A program made the translations under genes and the position numbers. A model generated the notes under the pieces. It made no database searches. It was not told the origin of the DNA and was given only the letters and a program-made list of their open reading frames with translations. From Streptomyces tibetensis (lineage in GTDB: Bacteria > Actinomycetota > Actinomycetes > Streptomycetales > Streptomycetaceae): a stretch of DNA of 64,000 nucleotides. This document shows, piece by piece, positions 50,061-58,489 of the stretch; position 1 is the stretch's first letter; every line of letters begins with the position of its first letter. The stretch lies in NCBI RefSeq assembly GCF_007655005.1, contig NZ_SZVW01000012.1, forward strand, positions 247,653 to 311,652. Reading direction: 5' to 3'.

Positions 50061-51905
50061 ATGATCGACGCGTACGAGGACCCCGGCACACCCGATCACC
50101 GCGGCGGCGCCCGGTACCTGTGGTGGCTGGTCATGCGGCAGCCCGGGCGGTGTGCCGCCGGGGCGATGTTCGGCAGTGTGTGGATGGTGCTGCTGGCGGC
50201 CACGCCCTATCTGATGTCCCGGGCGATCGACGACGGCCTGGAGCCGGGCGACATGAGCGCGCTGGTGCTCTGGAGCGGCGCGCTGTTCGCGGTGGGGGCA
50301 TTCAACGCCTGGCTGAGCATCATGCGGCACCGCACCATGACCCGGGTCCGTATGGACGCCAACTTCCGCACGGTGAAGGTCGTCGTCGGCCAGGCGGTCC
50401 GGCTCGGGTCGGCCCTGTCCCGGCAGATGGGCGCGGGTGAGGTCGTCACGATCGGCGTGGGTGACGTCCAGACGATCAGCCAGTCCCTCACGGTCGTCGG
50501 CCCCGGCGTCGGCGCTGTCGTGGCCTATCTGGTCGTGGCCCTCCTGCTGATCTCGGTCTCTCCCCTCCTCGCCGCGGTCGTCCTGCTCGGCATTCCGGTC
50601 CTCGTGCTGCTGGTCGGCCCGCTGCTCGGCCGGCTGCAGGGCTCGGAAGCGGAGTACCGCGAACGCCAGGGCGTCCTGACGGCCCGCATCGGCGACCTCG
50701 CCGGTGGCCTGCGGGTCCTCGCCGGCCTCGGCGGCAAGGACCTGATCTCGGACGCCTTCCGCCGGGACTCCGGGCGGCTGCGCGAACAGGGCTACCGCGT
50801 CGGCGCGGTGACCAGCTGGGTCCAGGCCCTGGGCATCGGCCTGCCGACCCTGTTCCTTGCGGTGGTGACCTGGCTCGCGGCGCGTCTGGCCGCGCAGGGC
50901 CACATCACCGTGGGCGAGCTGGTGTCGGTCTACGGCTATGTGGCGGTCCTGGTCGGCCCGGTGTCCTTCTGGGTGGAGTGCGGCTACCAGATCAGCCGCG
51001 GCCTGGTGTGTGCCCGGCGGGTCGTACGGTTCCTGCGCCTGGAGCCGGTGCCCGACACCGGCACCCGGGACGCCCCGTCCGAACCCTCGGTGCTGTACGA
51101 CCCCGAGTCGGGCGTGCGCATCCGGCCGGGCCGCCTCACGGCGCTGGTGGCGGAGCACCCCGCGGACGCCACGGCCGTCCTGGACCGCCTGGCCCGCTAT
51201 GCCCCGTCGAACGCCATGTGGGGCGACACTCGCCTGGACGACATCGCCCTGGCCCAGGTCAGAACCCGCATCCTGCTGGCGGACCACGAGGCGGACCTGT
51301 TCGCCGGAACACTCCAGGAGATGATCGCCCCTTCCCCGAGGGGCGCGGGGAACCACGCGAGCCACCGCGACGAACCCGCGGACGCCGCACGACAGAACCC
51401 GGCAACCCGGAAGGCGCTCCACTCCGCCGCGGCCGAGGACATCGTCCAAGGCCTCCCCGAGGGCCTGAACTCTCCGATGACCGCACAGGCCCGCAACCTC
51501 AGCGGCGGCCAACGCCAGCGCGTCCGTCTGGCAAGAGCCCTTCTGGCCGACCCGGAGATCCTCCTCGCCGTCGAACCCACCTCGGCCCTGGACGCCCACA
51601 CGGAAGCCACGGTCGCTTCCCGGCTCGGCGCGGCACGACAGGGCCGGACCACGGTCGTCACCACCACCTCCCCCCTGGTCCTCGACCACGCGGACACCGT
51701 CCGCTTCCTGAAGGACGGCAAGGTCGCGGCGACCGGCACCCACCACGAACTCCTGGAATCCACCCCGGACTACCGAGCCGTCGTCGCAAGGGACACCGAG
51801 GCACGGGACACCGAGGCCCGGGACACCGAGGCACGGGACGCCGAGGCACGGGACACCGAAGAACCAGCCATGGGGGCACAGGCCACCGAGGAGGCCCTGG
51901 GATGA
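50061..51905 (+). CDS. ABC exporter subunit lacking Walker A (pair 2, subunit A)
   Basis: 614 residues: membrane domain (about 20-330) and a highly degenerate nucleotide-binding domain. Where Walker A should be, the frame reads GRLTALVAEHPADATAVLD, without G-x-x-G-x-G-K. Walker B is EILLAVEPTSALD with Val replacing the metal-binding Asp. The signature LSGGQRQRVRLARALLADP is intact, so the domain can still complete the partner's ATP site. Residues about 425-450 look like an inserted intergenic repeat, and the C-terminus has five 15-bp repeats (Ala-Arg-Asp-Thr-Glu). ATG start has GGAGGG upstream; the stop overlaps the partner start. Confidence 0.9.
   Translation: MIDAYEDPGTPDHRGGARYLWWLVMRQPGRCAAGAMFGSVWMVLLAATPYLMSRAIDDGLEPGDMSALVLWSGALFAVGAFNAWLSIMRHRTMTRVRMDANFRTVKVVVGQAVRLGSALSRQMGAGEVVTIGVGDVQTISQSLTVVGPGVGAVVAYLVVALLLISVSPLLAAVVLLGIPVLVLLVGPLLGRLQGSEAEYRERQGVLTARIGDLAGGLRVLAGLGGKDLISDAFRRDSGRLREQGYRVGAVTSWVQALGIGLPTLFLAVVTWLAARLAAQGHITVGELVSVYGYVAVLVGPVSFWVECGYQISRGLVCARRVVRFLRLEPVPDTGTRDAPSEPSVLYDPESGVRIRPGRLTALVAEHPADATAVLDRLARYAPSNAMWGDTRLDDIALAQVRTRILLADHEADLFAGTLQEMIAPSPRGAGNHASHRDEPADAARQNPATRKALHSAAAEDIVQGLPEGLNSPMTAQARNLSGGQRQRVRLARALLADPEILLAVEPTSALDAHTEATVASRLGAARQGRTTVVTTTSPLVLDHADTVRFLKDGKVAATGTHHELLESTPDYRAVVARDTEARDTEARDTEARDAEARDTEEPAMGAQATEEALG
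51326..51391 (+). repeat. Streptomyces-type intergenic repeat inside an ABC gene
   Basis: CCCCTTCCCCGAGGGGCGCG and the following GGGAACCACGCGAGCCACCG resemble the palindromic GGGGCGCGGGGAAC-type repeat common between Streptomyces genes. Here it sits in frame within the nucleotide-binding domain of the 50061 gene and adds roughly 20-25 residues. Confidence 0.55.
51786..51860 (+). repeat. Five 15-bp in-frame tandem repeats
   Basis: Unit GCACGGGACACCGAG, five copies with zero or one change each, encoding Ala-Arg-Asp-Thr-Glu repeats at the C-terminus of the Walker-A-less ABC subunit. Confidence 0.95.
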
Positions 51906-53674
51906 CCGGCGCCCATCTCCCCGTCGCCGCACGGCAGGATGTCCGGCGCGCGATGCTGGACCTCGTCCGGGCGGACACCCGGGTCTTCTGCGCGGTCCTC
52001 GTTCTGAACGCCCTGGCCGCCCTCGCCGGTCTCGCGGGGCCGTGGCTGCTCGGCCGGATGATCGACGACGTACGGGCGGGCCACGGAGCCGGAGCCGTGG
52101 ACCGGCTCGCCCTCGCCCTGCTCCTGTGCGCCCTCGCCCAGTTGCTCCTGGCCCGCTGGGCCCGCTACGTGGGTCACCGCTTCGGCGAACGGACACTGGC
52201 CCGCGTACGAGAGCGGTTCGTGGACCGCGCCCTCGCCCTGCCCGCCTCGGTGGTCGAGAGAGCCGGCACCGGCGACCTCACCGCCCGCGGCACCTCCGAC
52301 GTCACCACCGTCGGCAACACCCTGCGCGACGCCGGCCCGGTCCTGCTCGTCAACCTCGTCCAGTGCCTGTTCCTGATCGGCGCGGTGTTCCTCCTGGACC
52401 CCCTGCTCGGCGCCCTCGGCGTGCTCGGACTCGCACCGATCCAGGCGGCGTTGCGCTGGTACCTGCGCCGGGCGCGGGACGGTTATCTCGCCGAGGGCGC
52501 GGCCACCTCGGACGTCGCGGAGATCCTCGCGGCGACCGCGTCCGGCGCCCGCACGGTCGAGGCGTTCCGCCTGGAGAGGCAGCGCACGGCCGCGAGCCGG
52601 GACGCCCTGGAGACCTCCCGCCGCACCCGCTTCCACACGCTCCACCTGCGCAGCGTGTTCTTCCCGGCGGTGGAGGTGTCGTACGTCCTGCCCGTGGCCG
52701 GTGTGCTGGTGATCGGGGGCCTGCTGCACTCCTCGGGCGCGATGAGTCTCGGGGCGGTGGTGGCGGCGGCCCTGTATCTGCACCAGCTGAGCAACCCGCT
52801 GGACGAGATCCTGGTCCGGGTCGAGCAACTGCAGAGCAGCGGCGCCTCGTTCGCCCGGGTGGAAGGGCTCGCCCGGGCACCGCGGGCCGACGGGGAGGGC
52901 GACTGCCCGGATCCCGACGGTGACCGGATCGACGTCGTCGGGGTGCGCTACGCGTACGACGGGGGCGTCGAGGTGCTGCGCGGTGTCGATCTGACGGTGC
53001 GGCCCGGTGAGCGGCTCGCCATGGTCGGGCCGTCCGGGGCCGGCAAGACCACGCTGAGCCGGCTGATGGCGGGCATCGACGCGCCGACCGCGGGCTCGGT
53101 GACGGTCGGCGGCGTGCCGGTCGTCGGGCTGGGCCCGGAGCGGCTGCGCCGTCAGGTCGTCCTGGTCACCCAGGAGCATCACGTGTTCCTCGGCTCGGTC
53201 CGCGACAACCTGCGGATCGCCGAACCGGCCGCGGACGACGAGCGGTTGTGGGACGCGCTGGCCGTGGTCGGCGCCGACGCGTGGGTGCGAAACCTGCCGC
53301 AGGGGCTGGACACCCCGCTGGGCCAGGGCGGTCACCGTACCGACGGCTCGCAGGCGCAGCAACTCGCCCTGGCCCGTGTGGTGCTGGCGGACCCGCACAC
53401 GCTGATCCTCGACGAGGCGACCGCGCTGCTCGACCCGACGACCGCCCGGCACACCGAGCGGGCCCTGGCCGCCGTCCTCGAGGGGCGCACCGTCATCGCC
53501 GTCGCGCACCGGCTGCACACCGCGCACGACGCCGACCGGGTGGCGGTGATGGAGGACGGCCGGCTGACCGAACTGGGCACGCACGACGAGCTGGTGGCGG
53601 CCGGCGGTGCCTACGCGGCGCTGTGGCACTCCTGGCACGGGGATCTGCCCGAGGACGGTGAAGCGCCCGTGTAG
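51902..53674 (+). CDS. ABC exporter subunit with consensus Walker motifs (pair 2, subunit B)
   Basis: 590 residues: membrane domain (about 25-310) and nucleotide-binding domain. Walker A GPSGAGKTTLSRLMAG with Lys382, Walker B LILDEATALLD with Glu505, H-loop VIAVAHRLHTAHDADR. Its signature is degenerate: HRTDGSQAQQLALARV in place of LSGGQ. It therefore hydrolyses ATP with help from the intact signature of subunit A, while the other site can hardly bind nucleotide. ATG overlaps the subunit A stop (ATGA). Confidence 0.93.
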   Translation: MTGAHLPVAARQDVRRAMLDLVRADTRVFCAVLVLNALAALAGLAGPWLLGRMIDDVRAGHGAGAVDRLALALLLCALAQLLLARWARYVGHRFGERTLARVRERFVDRALALPASVVERAGTGDLTARGTSDVTTVGNTLRDAGPVLLVNLVQCLFLIGAVFLLDPLLGALGVLGLAPIQAALRWYLRRARDGYLAEGAATSDVAEILAATASGARTVEAFRLERQRTAASRDALETSRRTRFHTLHLRSVFFPAVEVSYVLPVAGVLVIGGLLHSSGAMSLGAVVAAALYLHQLSNPLDEILVRVEQLQSSGASFARVEGLARAPRADGEGDCPDPDGDRIDVVGVRYAYDGGVEVLRGVDLTVRPGERLAMVGPSGAGKTTLSRLMAGIDAPTAGSVTVGGVPVVGLGPERLRRQVVLVTQEHHVFLGSVRDNLRIAEPAADDERLWDALAVVGADAWVRNLPQGLDTPLGQGGHRTDGSQAQQLALARVVLADPHTLILDEATALLDPTTARHTERALAAVLEGRTVIAVAHRLHTAHDADRVAVMEDGRLTELGTHDELVAAGGAYAALWHSWHGDLPEDGEAPV

Positions 53675-53857
53675 CGACGCGTCCGTATAGCGAACATGAA
53701 CTTCCGGACAACGAACCGTTTCCGGCCATACTTTTGACGCGGTCCTGACAGAAAGCGCACTCCCCTGCCACGCTTCCCACGACTGCTCCACAGGAACCCC
53801 ACAGCAACACCTCCACCTCCCCAGGCCGGGCGACCCCCGGTCCCGCAGAAGGAGTCA

Positions 53858-55921
53858 GTGTTGAGAAGCAGTTCCTCACGAAGAGGCACCTCCCACAGAC
53901 GCACTCCCCACACCCCCCGCCGCACCGCGGCGGTGGCCCTCGTCGGCGTCGCCGCGCTGATGGCCGCCGCCGTCCAGAGCGGCACGGCCCTCGCGGCCCC
54001 CGAGAAGACACCGCCGGCCGCGAGCAAGGCGATACCCGGCTCGGAATCGGTCAAGCTCAGCCCCGCCCAGCGCGCCGAGCTGATCCGCAAGGCCGAGGCC
54101 CGCAAGGCGCAGACGGCCCGGGACCTGGGTCTCGGCGCCAAGGAGAAGCTGGTCGTCCGTGACGTCGTGAAGGACGCCGACGGCACGGTCCACACCCGCT
54201 ACGAGCGCACCTACGACGGCCTGCCCGTCCTCGGCGGCGACCTCGTCGTCAAGGCCGCCAAGTCCGGTGCGACCAAGGCGGTCGTCAAGGCGACCCGCGC
54301 CGCCATCAAGCCGGCCACCACCACCGCCGCCGTCTCCGCCGCCAAGGCGCAGAAGCAGGCGCTGGCCGCCGCCAAGGCGGACGACGCCAAGAGCGCCGAC
54401 GTCGACAAGGCGCCGCGCAAGGTGATCTGGGCGGCGAACGGCAAGCCGGTCCTCGCCTACGAGACCGTCGTCGGCGGCCTCCAGAAGGACGGCACCCCGA
54501 ACGAGCTGCACGTCGTCACCGACGCCGCCACGGGCGCCAAGCTCTACGAGTACCAGGGCATCGAGACCGGCACCGGCAACACGATGTACAGCGGCACGGT
54601 GACGCTCGGCACCACGCAGTCCGGGTCGACGTACAACCTCACGGACGGCGCGCGCGGCGGCCACAAGACGTACAACCTCAACCGCGGCACCTCCGGCACC
54701 GGCACGCTGTTCTCCGGCCCGGACGACGTGTGGGGCAACGGCAGCCCGTCCAACGCGGAGACCGCGGGCGCGGACGCGCACTACGGCGCCGCGCTGACGT
54801 GGGACTACTACAAGAACGTGCACGGGCGTTCGGGCATCAAGGGCGACGGTGTCGGCGCCTACTCCCGGGTCCACTACGGCAACAACTACGTCAACGCCTT
54901 CTGGTCCGACAGCTGCTTCTGCATGACCTACGGCGACGGGTCGGGCAACACGCACCCGCTGACGTCGATCGACGTGGCCGGTCACGAGATGACCCACGGC
55001 GTCACGTCCAACACCGCGGGCCTCCTCTACAGCGGCGAGTCCGGCGGCCTGAACGAGGCCACCTCCGACATCTTCGGATCGACGGTCGAGTTCTACGCGA
55101 ACAACTCCTCCGACGTCGGTGACTACCTCATCGGCGAGGAGATCGACATCAACGGCGACGGCTCGCCGCTGCGCTACATGGACAAGCCCAGCAAGGACGG
55201 CGCGTCCAAGGACAGTTGGTACTCGGGCATCGGCTCGGTCGACGTGCACTACTCGTCGGGCCCCGCGAACCACTTCTTCTACCTGCTCTCCGAGGGCAGC
55301 GGCACCAAGACCATCAACGGTGTCACGTACAACTCGGCCACCTCGGACGGCCTTCCGGTCACGGGCATCGGCCGGGACAAGGCGGAGAAGATCTGGTTCC
55401 GCGCGCTGACCACGAAGTTCACCTCGAACACCAACTACGCGGGGGCCCGCACCGGCACCCTCGCGGCCACCGGTGAGCTCTACGGCACGGACAGCGCCGA
55501 GTACAAGGCGGTCCAGGACGCGTGGGCGGGCGTCAACGTCGGCACCCGCTCCGGCGGCGGAGGCGGCGGCGGCACGTCCTTCGAGAACACCGCCGACGTG
55601 GCGATCCCGGACCGGGGGGCGGCGGTCAACTCGCCGGTCACCGTCTCCGGCCGCACGGGCAACGCGCCGTCCAACCTCCAGGTCTCGGTGGACATCGTCC
55701 ACACCTACATCGGTGACCTCAAGGTGGACCTGGTCGCCCCCGACGGCACCGTGTACGCGCTGAAGGGGTACGGCACCGGCGGAAGCGCCGACAACATCAA
55801 CACCACCTACACGGTGAACGCCTCCTCCGAGGTGGCCAACGGCGTCTGGAACCTGCGGGTCCAGGACAACGCGGCCATCGACACCGGCTACATCAACAGC
55901 TGGAAGCTGACGTTCCCGTAG
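53858..55921 (+). CDS. Secreted M4-family zinc metalloprotease with C-terminal P domain
   Basis: 687 residues. Signal peptide (basic start, then VALVGVAALMAAAVQSGTAL), FTP/PepSY-like propeptide (EKLVVRDVVKDADGTVHTRY) and a thermolysin-type catalytic domain. That domain has the HEXXH zinc motif from His376 (GHEMTHGVTS), GGLNEATSD supplying the third ligand, and VHYSSGPANHFFYLLS. A Gly-rich linker leads to a P-domain of about 115 residues (VSVDIVHTYIGDLKVDLVAP, NGVWNLRVQDNAAIDTG). The start may be GTG 53858 or TTG 53861, which has the better spacing from AAGGAG. A paralogue without P domain follows at 56172. Confidence 0.95.
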   Translation: MLRSSSSRRGTSHRRTPHTPRRTAAVALVGVAALMAAAVQSGTALAAPEKTPPAASKAIPGSESVKLSPAQRAELIRKAEARKAQTARDLGLGAKEKLVVRDVVKDADGTVHTRYERTYDGLPVLGGDLVVKAAKSGATKAVVKATRAAIKPATTTAAVSAAKAQKQALAAAKADDAKSADVDKAPRKVIWAANGKPVLAYETVVGGLQKDGTPNELHVVTDAATGAKLYEYQGIETGTGNTMYSGTVTLGTTQSGSTYNLTDGARGGHKTYNLNRGTSGTGTLFSGPDDVWGNGSPSNAETAGADAHYGAALTWDYYKNVHGRSGIKGDGVGAYSRVHYGNNYVNAFWSDSCFCMTYGDGSGNTHPLTSIDVAGHEMTHGVTSNTAGLLYSGESGGLNEATSDIFGSTVEFYANNSSDVGDYLIGEEIDINGDGSPLRYMDKPSKDGASKDSWYSGIGSVDVHYSSGPANHFFYLLSEGSGTKTINGVTYNSATSDGLPVTGIGRDKAEKIWFRALTTKFTSNTNYAGARTGTLAATGELYGTDSAEYKAVQDAWAGVNVGTRSGGGGGGGTSFENTADVAIPDRGAAVNSPVTVSGRTGNAPSNLQVSVDIVHTYIGDLKVDLVAPDGTVYALKGYGTGGSADNINTTYTVNASSEVANGVWNLRVQDNAAIDTGYINSWKLTFP

Positions 55922-55985
55922 GTCCGTAGGCCGGGAGGCCCACAGACCCGGAGGTACGCAGGCCTGTAGGCCCTCGAAGTCGGGG

Positions 55986-56021
55986 CGCCGCCCCGGTGGG
56001 TTCGAATCCCCCGGGGCGGCG
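55986..56021. terminator. Hairpin with a tRNA T-loop-like apex after the first metalloprotease gene
   Basis: CGCCGCCCCGG and CCGGGGCGGCG form an 11-bp stem, extended by GGG/CCC around the 7-base loop TTCGAAT. Function as terminator is likely from position. The apex GGGTTCGAATCCC is identical to a tRNA T arm, but no anticodon or D arm lies upstream, so this is not a complete tRNA gene. Confidence 0.6.
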
Positions 56022-56171
56022 TCCGTTTCACGTGTCCTCGCGTACATCTGGCCGTCGACTTCCGGCCAACATCACGTCGACTCATGACATGTACGCGTCC
56101 GTAGTGCCACTCTTCCCCCACCCGCACAGCACCACCGCAGCACAGCACTTCCCCCACATCGAGGAGCTTGT

Positions 56172-57818
56172 GTGTCCACCTCTTTCTACGCGCGTCAAAA
56201 GCGCGCCACGCTCGCCATCGCCACCGCCGTCGCCGCAGGTGCCCTGCTCACCACCGGCCTGAGCTCGGGCATGAGCGTCGCCGCGGACTCCGCGAGCAAG
56301 CCGGCCCTCCCCGCCGCCCCCGTCCTGCTCTCCGCGCAGGCCCGCACCGCGCTCGTCCAGGAGCAGCAGGCCGACGCCACGCGGACCGCCGACGCGATAG
56401 GCCTCGGCGCCGAGGAGAAGCTGGTCGTCCGTGACGTCGTGAAGGACGCCGACGGCACGGTCCACACCCGCTACGAGCGCACCTACGCGGGCCTGCCGGT
56501 CCTCGGCGGCGACCTCGTGGTGCACGAGTCGAAGTCCGGCGGGGCCTTGGGCGTCACCAGAGCCACCGAGGCGACCCTGAAGGTCGCCTCGCTCAAGCCC
56601 GCGGTCACCGCCGCCAAGGCCGAGAAGCAGGCCGTGACCCTCGCCAAGGCGGCCGGGTCGGCCAAGACCGAGGCGGACTCCGCTCCCCGCAAGGTGGTCT
56701 GGGCGGCGAACGGCAAGCCGGTCCTCGCCTACGAGACCGTCGTCGGCGGCCTCCAGGAGGACGGCACCCCGAACGAGCTGCACGTCATCACCGACGCCGC
56801 CACCGGCAAGAAGCTCTACGAGTACCAGGGCATCGAGACCGGCACCGGCAACACCACCTACAGCGGCGCCGTCACCCTCAGCACCACCAAGTCAGGGTCG
56901 ACGTACAACCTCACGGACGGCACCCGCGGCGGCCACAAGACGTACAACCTCAACCGCGGCACCTCCGGCACCGGCACCCTCTTCTCCGGCTCCGACGACG
57001 TCTGGGGCACCGGCAACCCGTCCAACGCCGAGACCGCCGCCGCCGACGCCCACTACGGCGCCCAGATCACCTGGGACTTCTACAAGAGCACCTTCGGCCG
57101 CAACGGCATCCGCAACGACGGCAAGGGCGCCTACTCCCGCGTCCACTACGGAAACAGCTACGTCAACGCCTTCTGGTCCGACAGCTGCTTCTGCATGACC
57201 TACGGCGACGGCTCGGGCAACACCCACCCGCTGACCTCGCTGGACGTGGCCGCGCACGAGATGAGCCACGGCCTGACGTCGGCCACGGCGGGCCTGAACT
57301 ACAGCGGCGAGTCCGGCGGCCTGAACGAGGCCACCAGCGACATCTTCGGCGCCGGCGCCGAGTTCTTCGCGAACAACTCCTCCGACAAGGGTGACTACCT
57401 CATCGGCGAGGAGATCGACATCAACGGCGACGGCTCGCCGCTGCGCTACATGGACAAGCCCAGCAAGGACGGCGCGTCCAAGGACAGCTGGTCCTCCAGC
57501 CTCGGCAGCGTGGACGTCCACTACTCCTCCGGCCCCGCCAACCACTTCTTCTACCTGCTGTCCGAGGGCAGCGGCTCGAAGACGATCAACGGCGTGACCT
57601 ACAACTCGCCCACCTCCAACGGCTCCACGGTCACCGGCATCGGCCGGACCAAGGCGCTGCAGATCTGGTACAAGGCGCTGACGACGTACATGACGTCGAC
57701 GACCAAGTACGCCCAGGCCCGTACGGCGACCCTGAACGCCGCCTCGGCGCTGTACGGCGCGTCCAGCACCGAGTACAAGGCGGTCGCGTCCGCCTGGTCG
57801 GCCGTCAACGTCGGCTGA
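56172..57818 (+). CDS. Secreted M4-family zinc metalloprotease
   Basis: 548 residues. Signal peptide (QKRATLAIATAVAAGALLTT), propeptide and thermolysin-like domain with HEXXH from His362 (AHEMSHGLTSATAGLNYSGE) and GGLNEATSD. It lacks the P domain of its upstream neighbour. Start GTG with GAGGAG 6 bases upstream. Long stretches are identical in DNA to the 53858 gene (75, 59 and 98 bp), which points to recent duplication or gene conversion. A near-perfect terminator with a T-rich end follows. Expected role: extracellular protein digestion during development or stationary phase. Confidence 0.95.
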   Translation: MSTSFYARQKRATLAIATAVAAGALLTTGLSSGMSVAADSASKPALPAAPVLLSAQARTALVQEQQADATRTADAIGLGAEEKLVVRDVVKDADGTVHTRYERTYAGLPVLGGDLVVHESKSGGALGVTRATEATLKVASLKPAVTAAKAEKQAVTLAKAAGSAKTEADSAPRKVVWAANGKPVLAYETVVGGLQEDGTPNELHVITDAATGKKLYEYQGIETGTGNTTYSGAVTLSTTKSGSTYNLTDGTRGGHKTYNLNRGTSGTGTLFSGSDDVWGTGNPSNAETAAADAHYGAQITWDFYKSTFGRNGIRNDGKGAYSRVHYGNSYVNAFWSDSCFCMTYGDGSGNTHPLTSLDVAAHEMSHGLTSATAGLNYSGESGGLNEATSDIFGAGAEFFANNSSDKGDYLIGEEIDINGDGSPLRYMDKPSKDGASKDSWSSSLGSVDVHYSSGPANHFFYLLSEGSGSKTINGVTYNSPTSNGSTVTGIGRTKALQIWYKALTTYMTSTTKYAQARTATLNAASALYGASSTEYKAVASAWSAVNVG

Positions 57819-57835
57819 CCGAAGCACGACCACGG

Positions 57836-57870
57836 GCGGTACCCGGACCCGAGGCGGGTCCGGGTACCGC
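57836..57870 (+). terminator. Terminator after the second metalloprotease gene
   Basis: Perfect 15-bp stem GCGGTACCCGGACCC / GGGTCCGGGTACCGC with a 5-base loop and TTTACTCTT following: one of the best intrinsic terminators in the window. Confidence 0.9.
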
Positions 57871-57886
57871 TTTACTCTTGGGAACC

Positions 57887-58417
57887 GTGTCTTCTACGGA
57901 TCCGCAGGACTTCACCTACGCCGATGTCGGCGCCACCCGTGACCAGGGTTTCTGCCCGCCGGGCTTCCGTCCCATGAACGTACGCACCCGTCTCGGAGAG
58001 GGCGAGGAGGTCTTCCGCCGGGCCGCGGAGGCCGTCCTCACCTGGGAGATGCACCGCGCGATGGGCGTCGGCCTCGACGCGAGCGCGGACCGTGCCGCTC
58101 CCGGCGTGGACGTCACCGTCACCCTCGCCGGCATGATCAAGGCCCCCTGCCGCGTGGTCTGGACCGTCGAGGAACCCCGCCGGGCGGGCTGGGCCTACGG
58201 CACGTTGCCGGGCCACCCGGAGACCGGCGAGGAGTCCTTCGTGGTCGACCGCACGGGAGACGGCACGGTGTGGCTGACGGTGAACGCGTTCAGCCGGGCC
58301 GCCAAGTGGTACGCCAAGGCGGGCGGCCCGGCGACCAGGGGCTTCCAGCACGCGTACGCCCGCAGGTGCGGCACCGTCCTCAGGAACTTGTCGACGCAGG
58401 CCGGCGAGCCCACGTAG
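57887..58417 (+). CDS. DUF1990-family protein
   Basis: 176 residues without signal peptide or membrane segment. DFTYADVGATRDQGFCPPGF at the N-terminus, AAEAVLTWEMHRAMGV and WAYGTLPGHPETGEESFVVD belong to the DUF1990 family, whose function is unknown. I chose the GTG at 57887 (start of VSSTDPQDFTY). There is no Shine-Dalgarno; TACTCT at 57873-57878, just upstream, could be a -10 box, so the mRNA may be leaderless. It follows a terminator, and an intergenic repeat begins at its stop. Confidence 0.85.
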   Translation: MSSTDPQDFTYADVGATRDQGFCPPGFRPMNVRTRLGEGEEVFRRAAEAVLTWEMHRAMGVGLDASADRAAPGVDVTVTLAGMIKAPCRVVWTVEEPRRAGWAYGTLPGHPETGEESFVVDRTGDGTVWLTVNAFSRAAKWYAKAGGPATRGFQHAYARRCGTVLRNLSTQAGEPT

Positions 58418-58473
58418 GGGCGCGGGGTTGTATCGACTGCGGCTCCGCCGCGTGGGCGCCACCAGCCCCCACG
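58418..58473. repeat. Streptomyces intergenic palindromic repeat
   Basis: GGGGCGCGGGGTTGTATCGA followed by GCGGCTCCGCCGC and GCCACCAGCCCCCACGC is a familiar intergenic sequence of this genus, with an internal GCGGC-TCC-GCCGC hairpin. It lies exactly between two convergent genes and probably serves as a bidirectional terminator. Confidence 0.7.
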
Positions 58474-58489
58474 CACCGGCGGCCGGCAC

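Noticed and set aside
47382..52196. 1604-codon minus-strand ORF
   Set aside because: It runs antisense to three ABC genes with clear motifs; its composition (Arg, Gly, Asp, Gln, His) is that of a high-GC shadow frame.
55997..56030. Possible tRNA gene, because of GGGTTCGAATCCC
   Set aside because: No acceptor/D/anticodon arms fit upstream; the sequence folds as a simple long hairpin directly after a gene stop.
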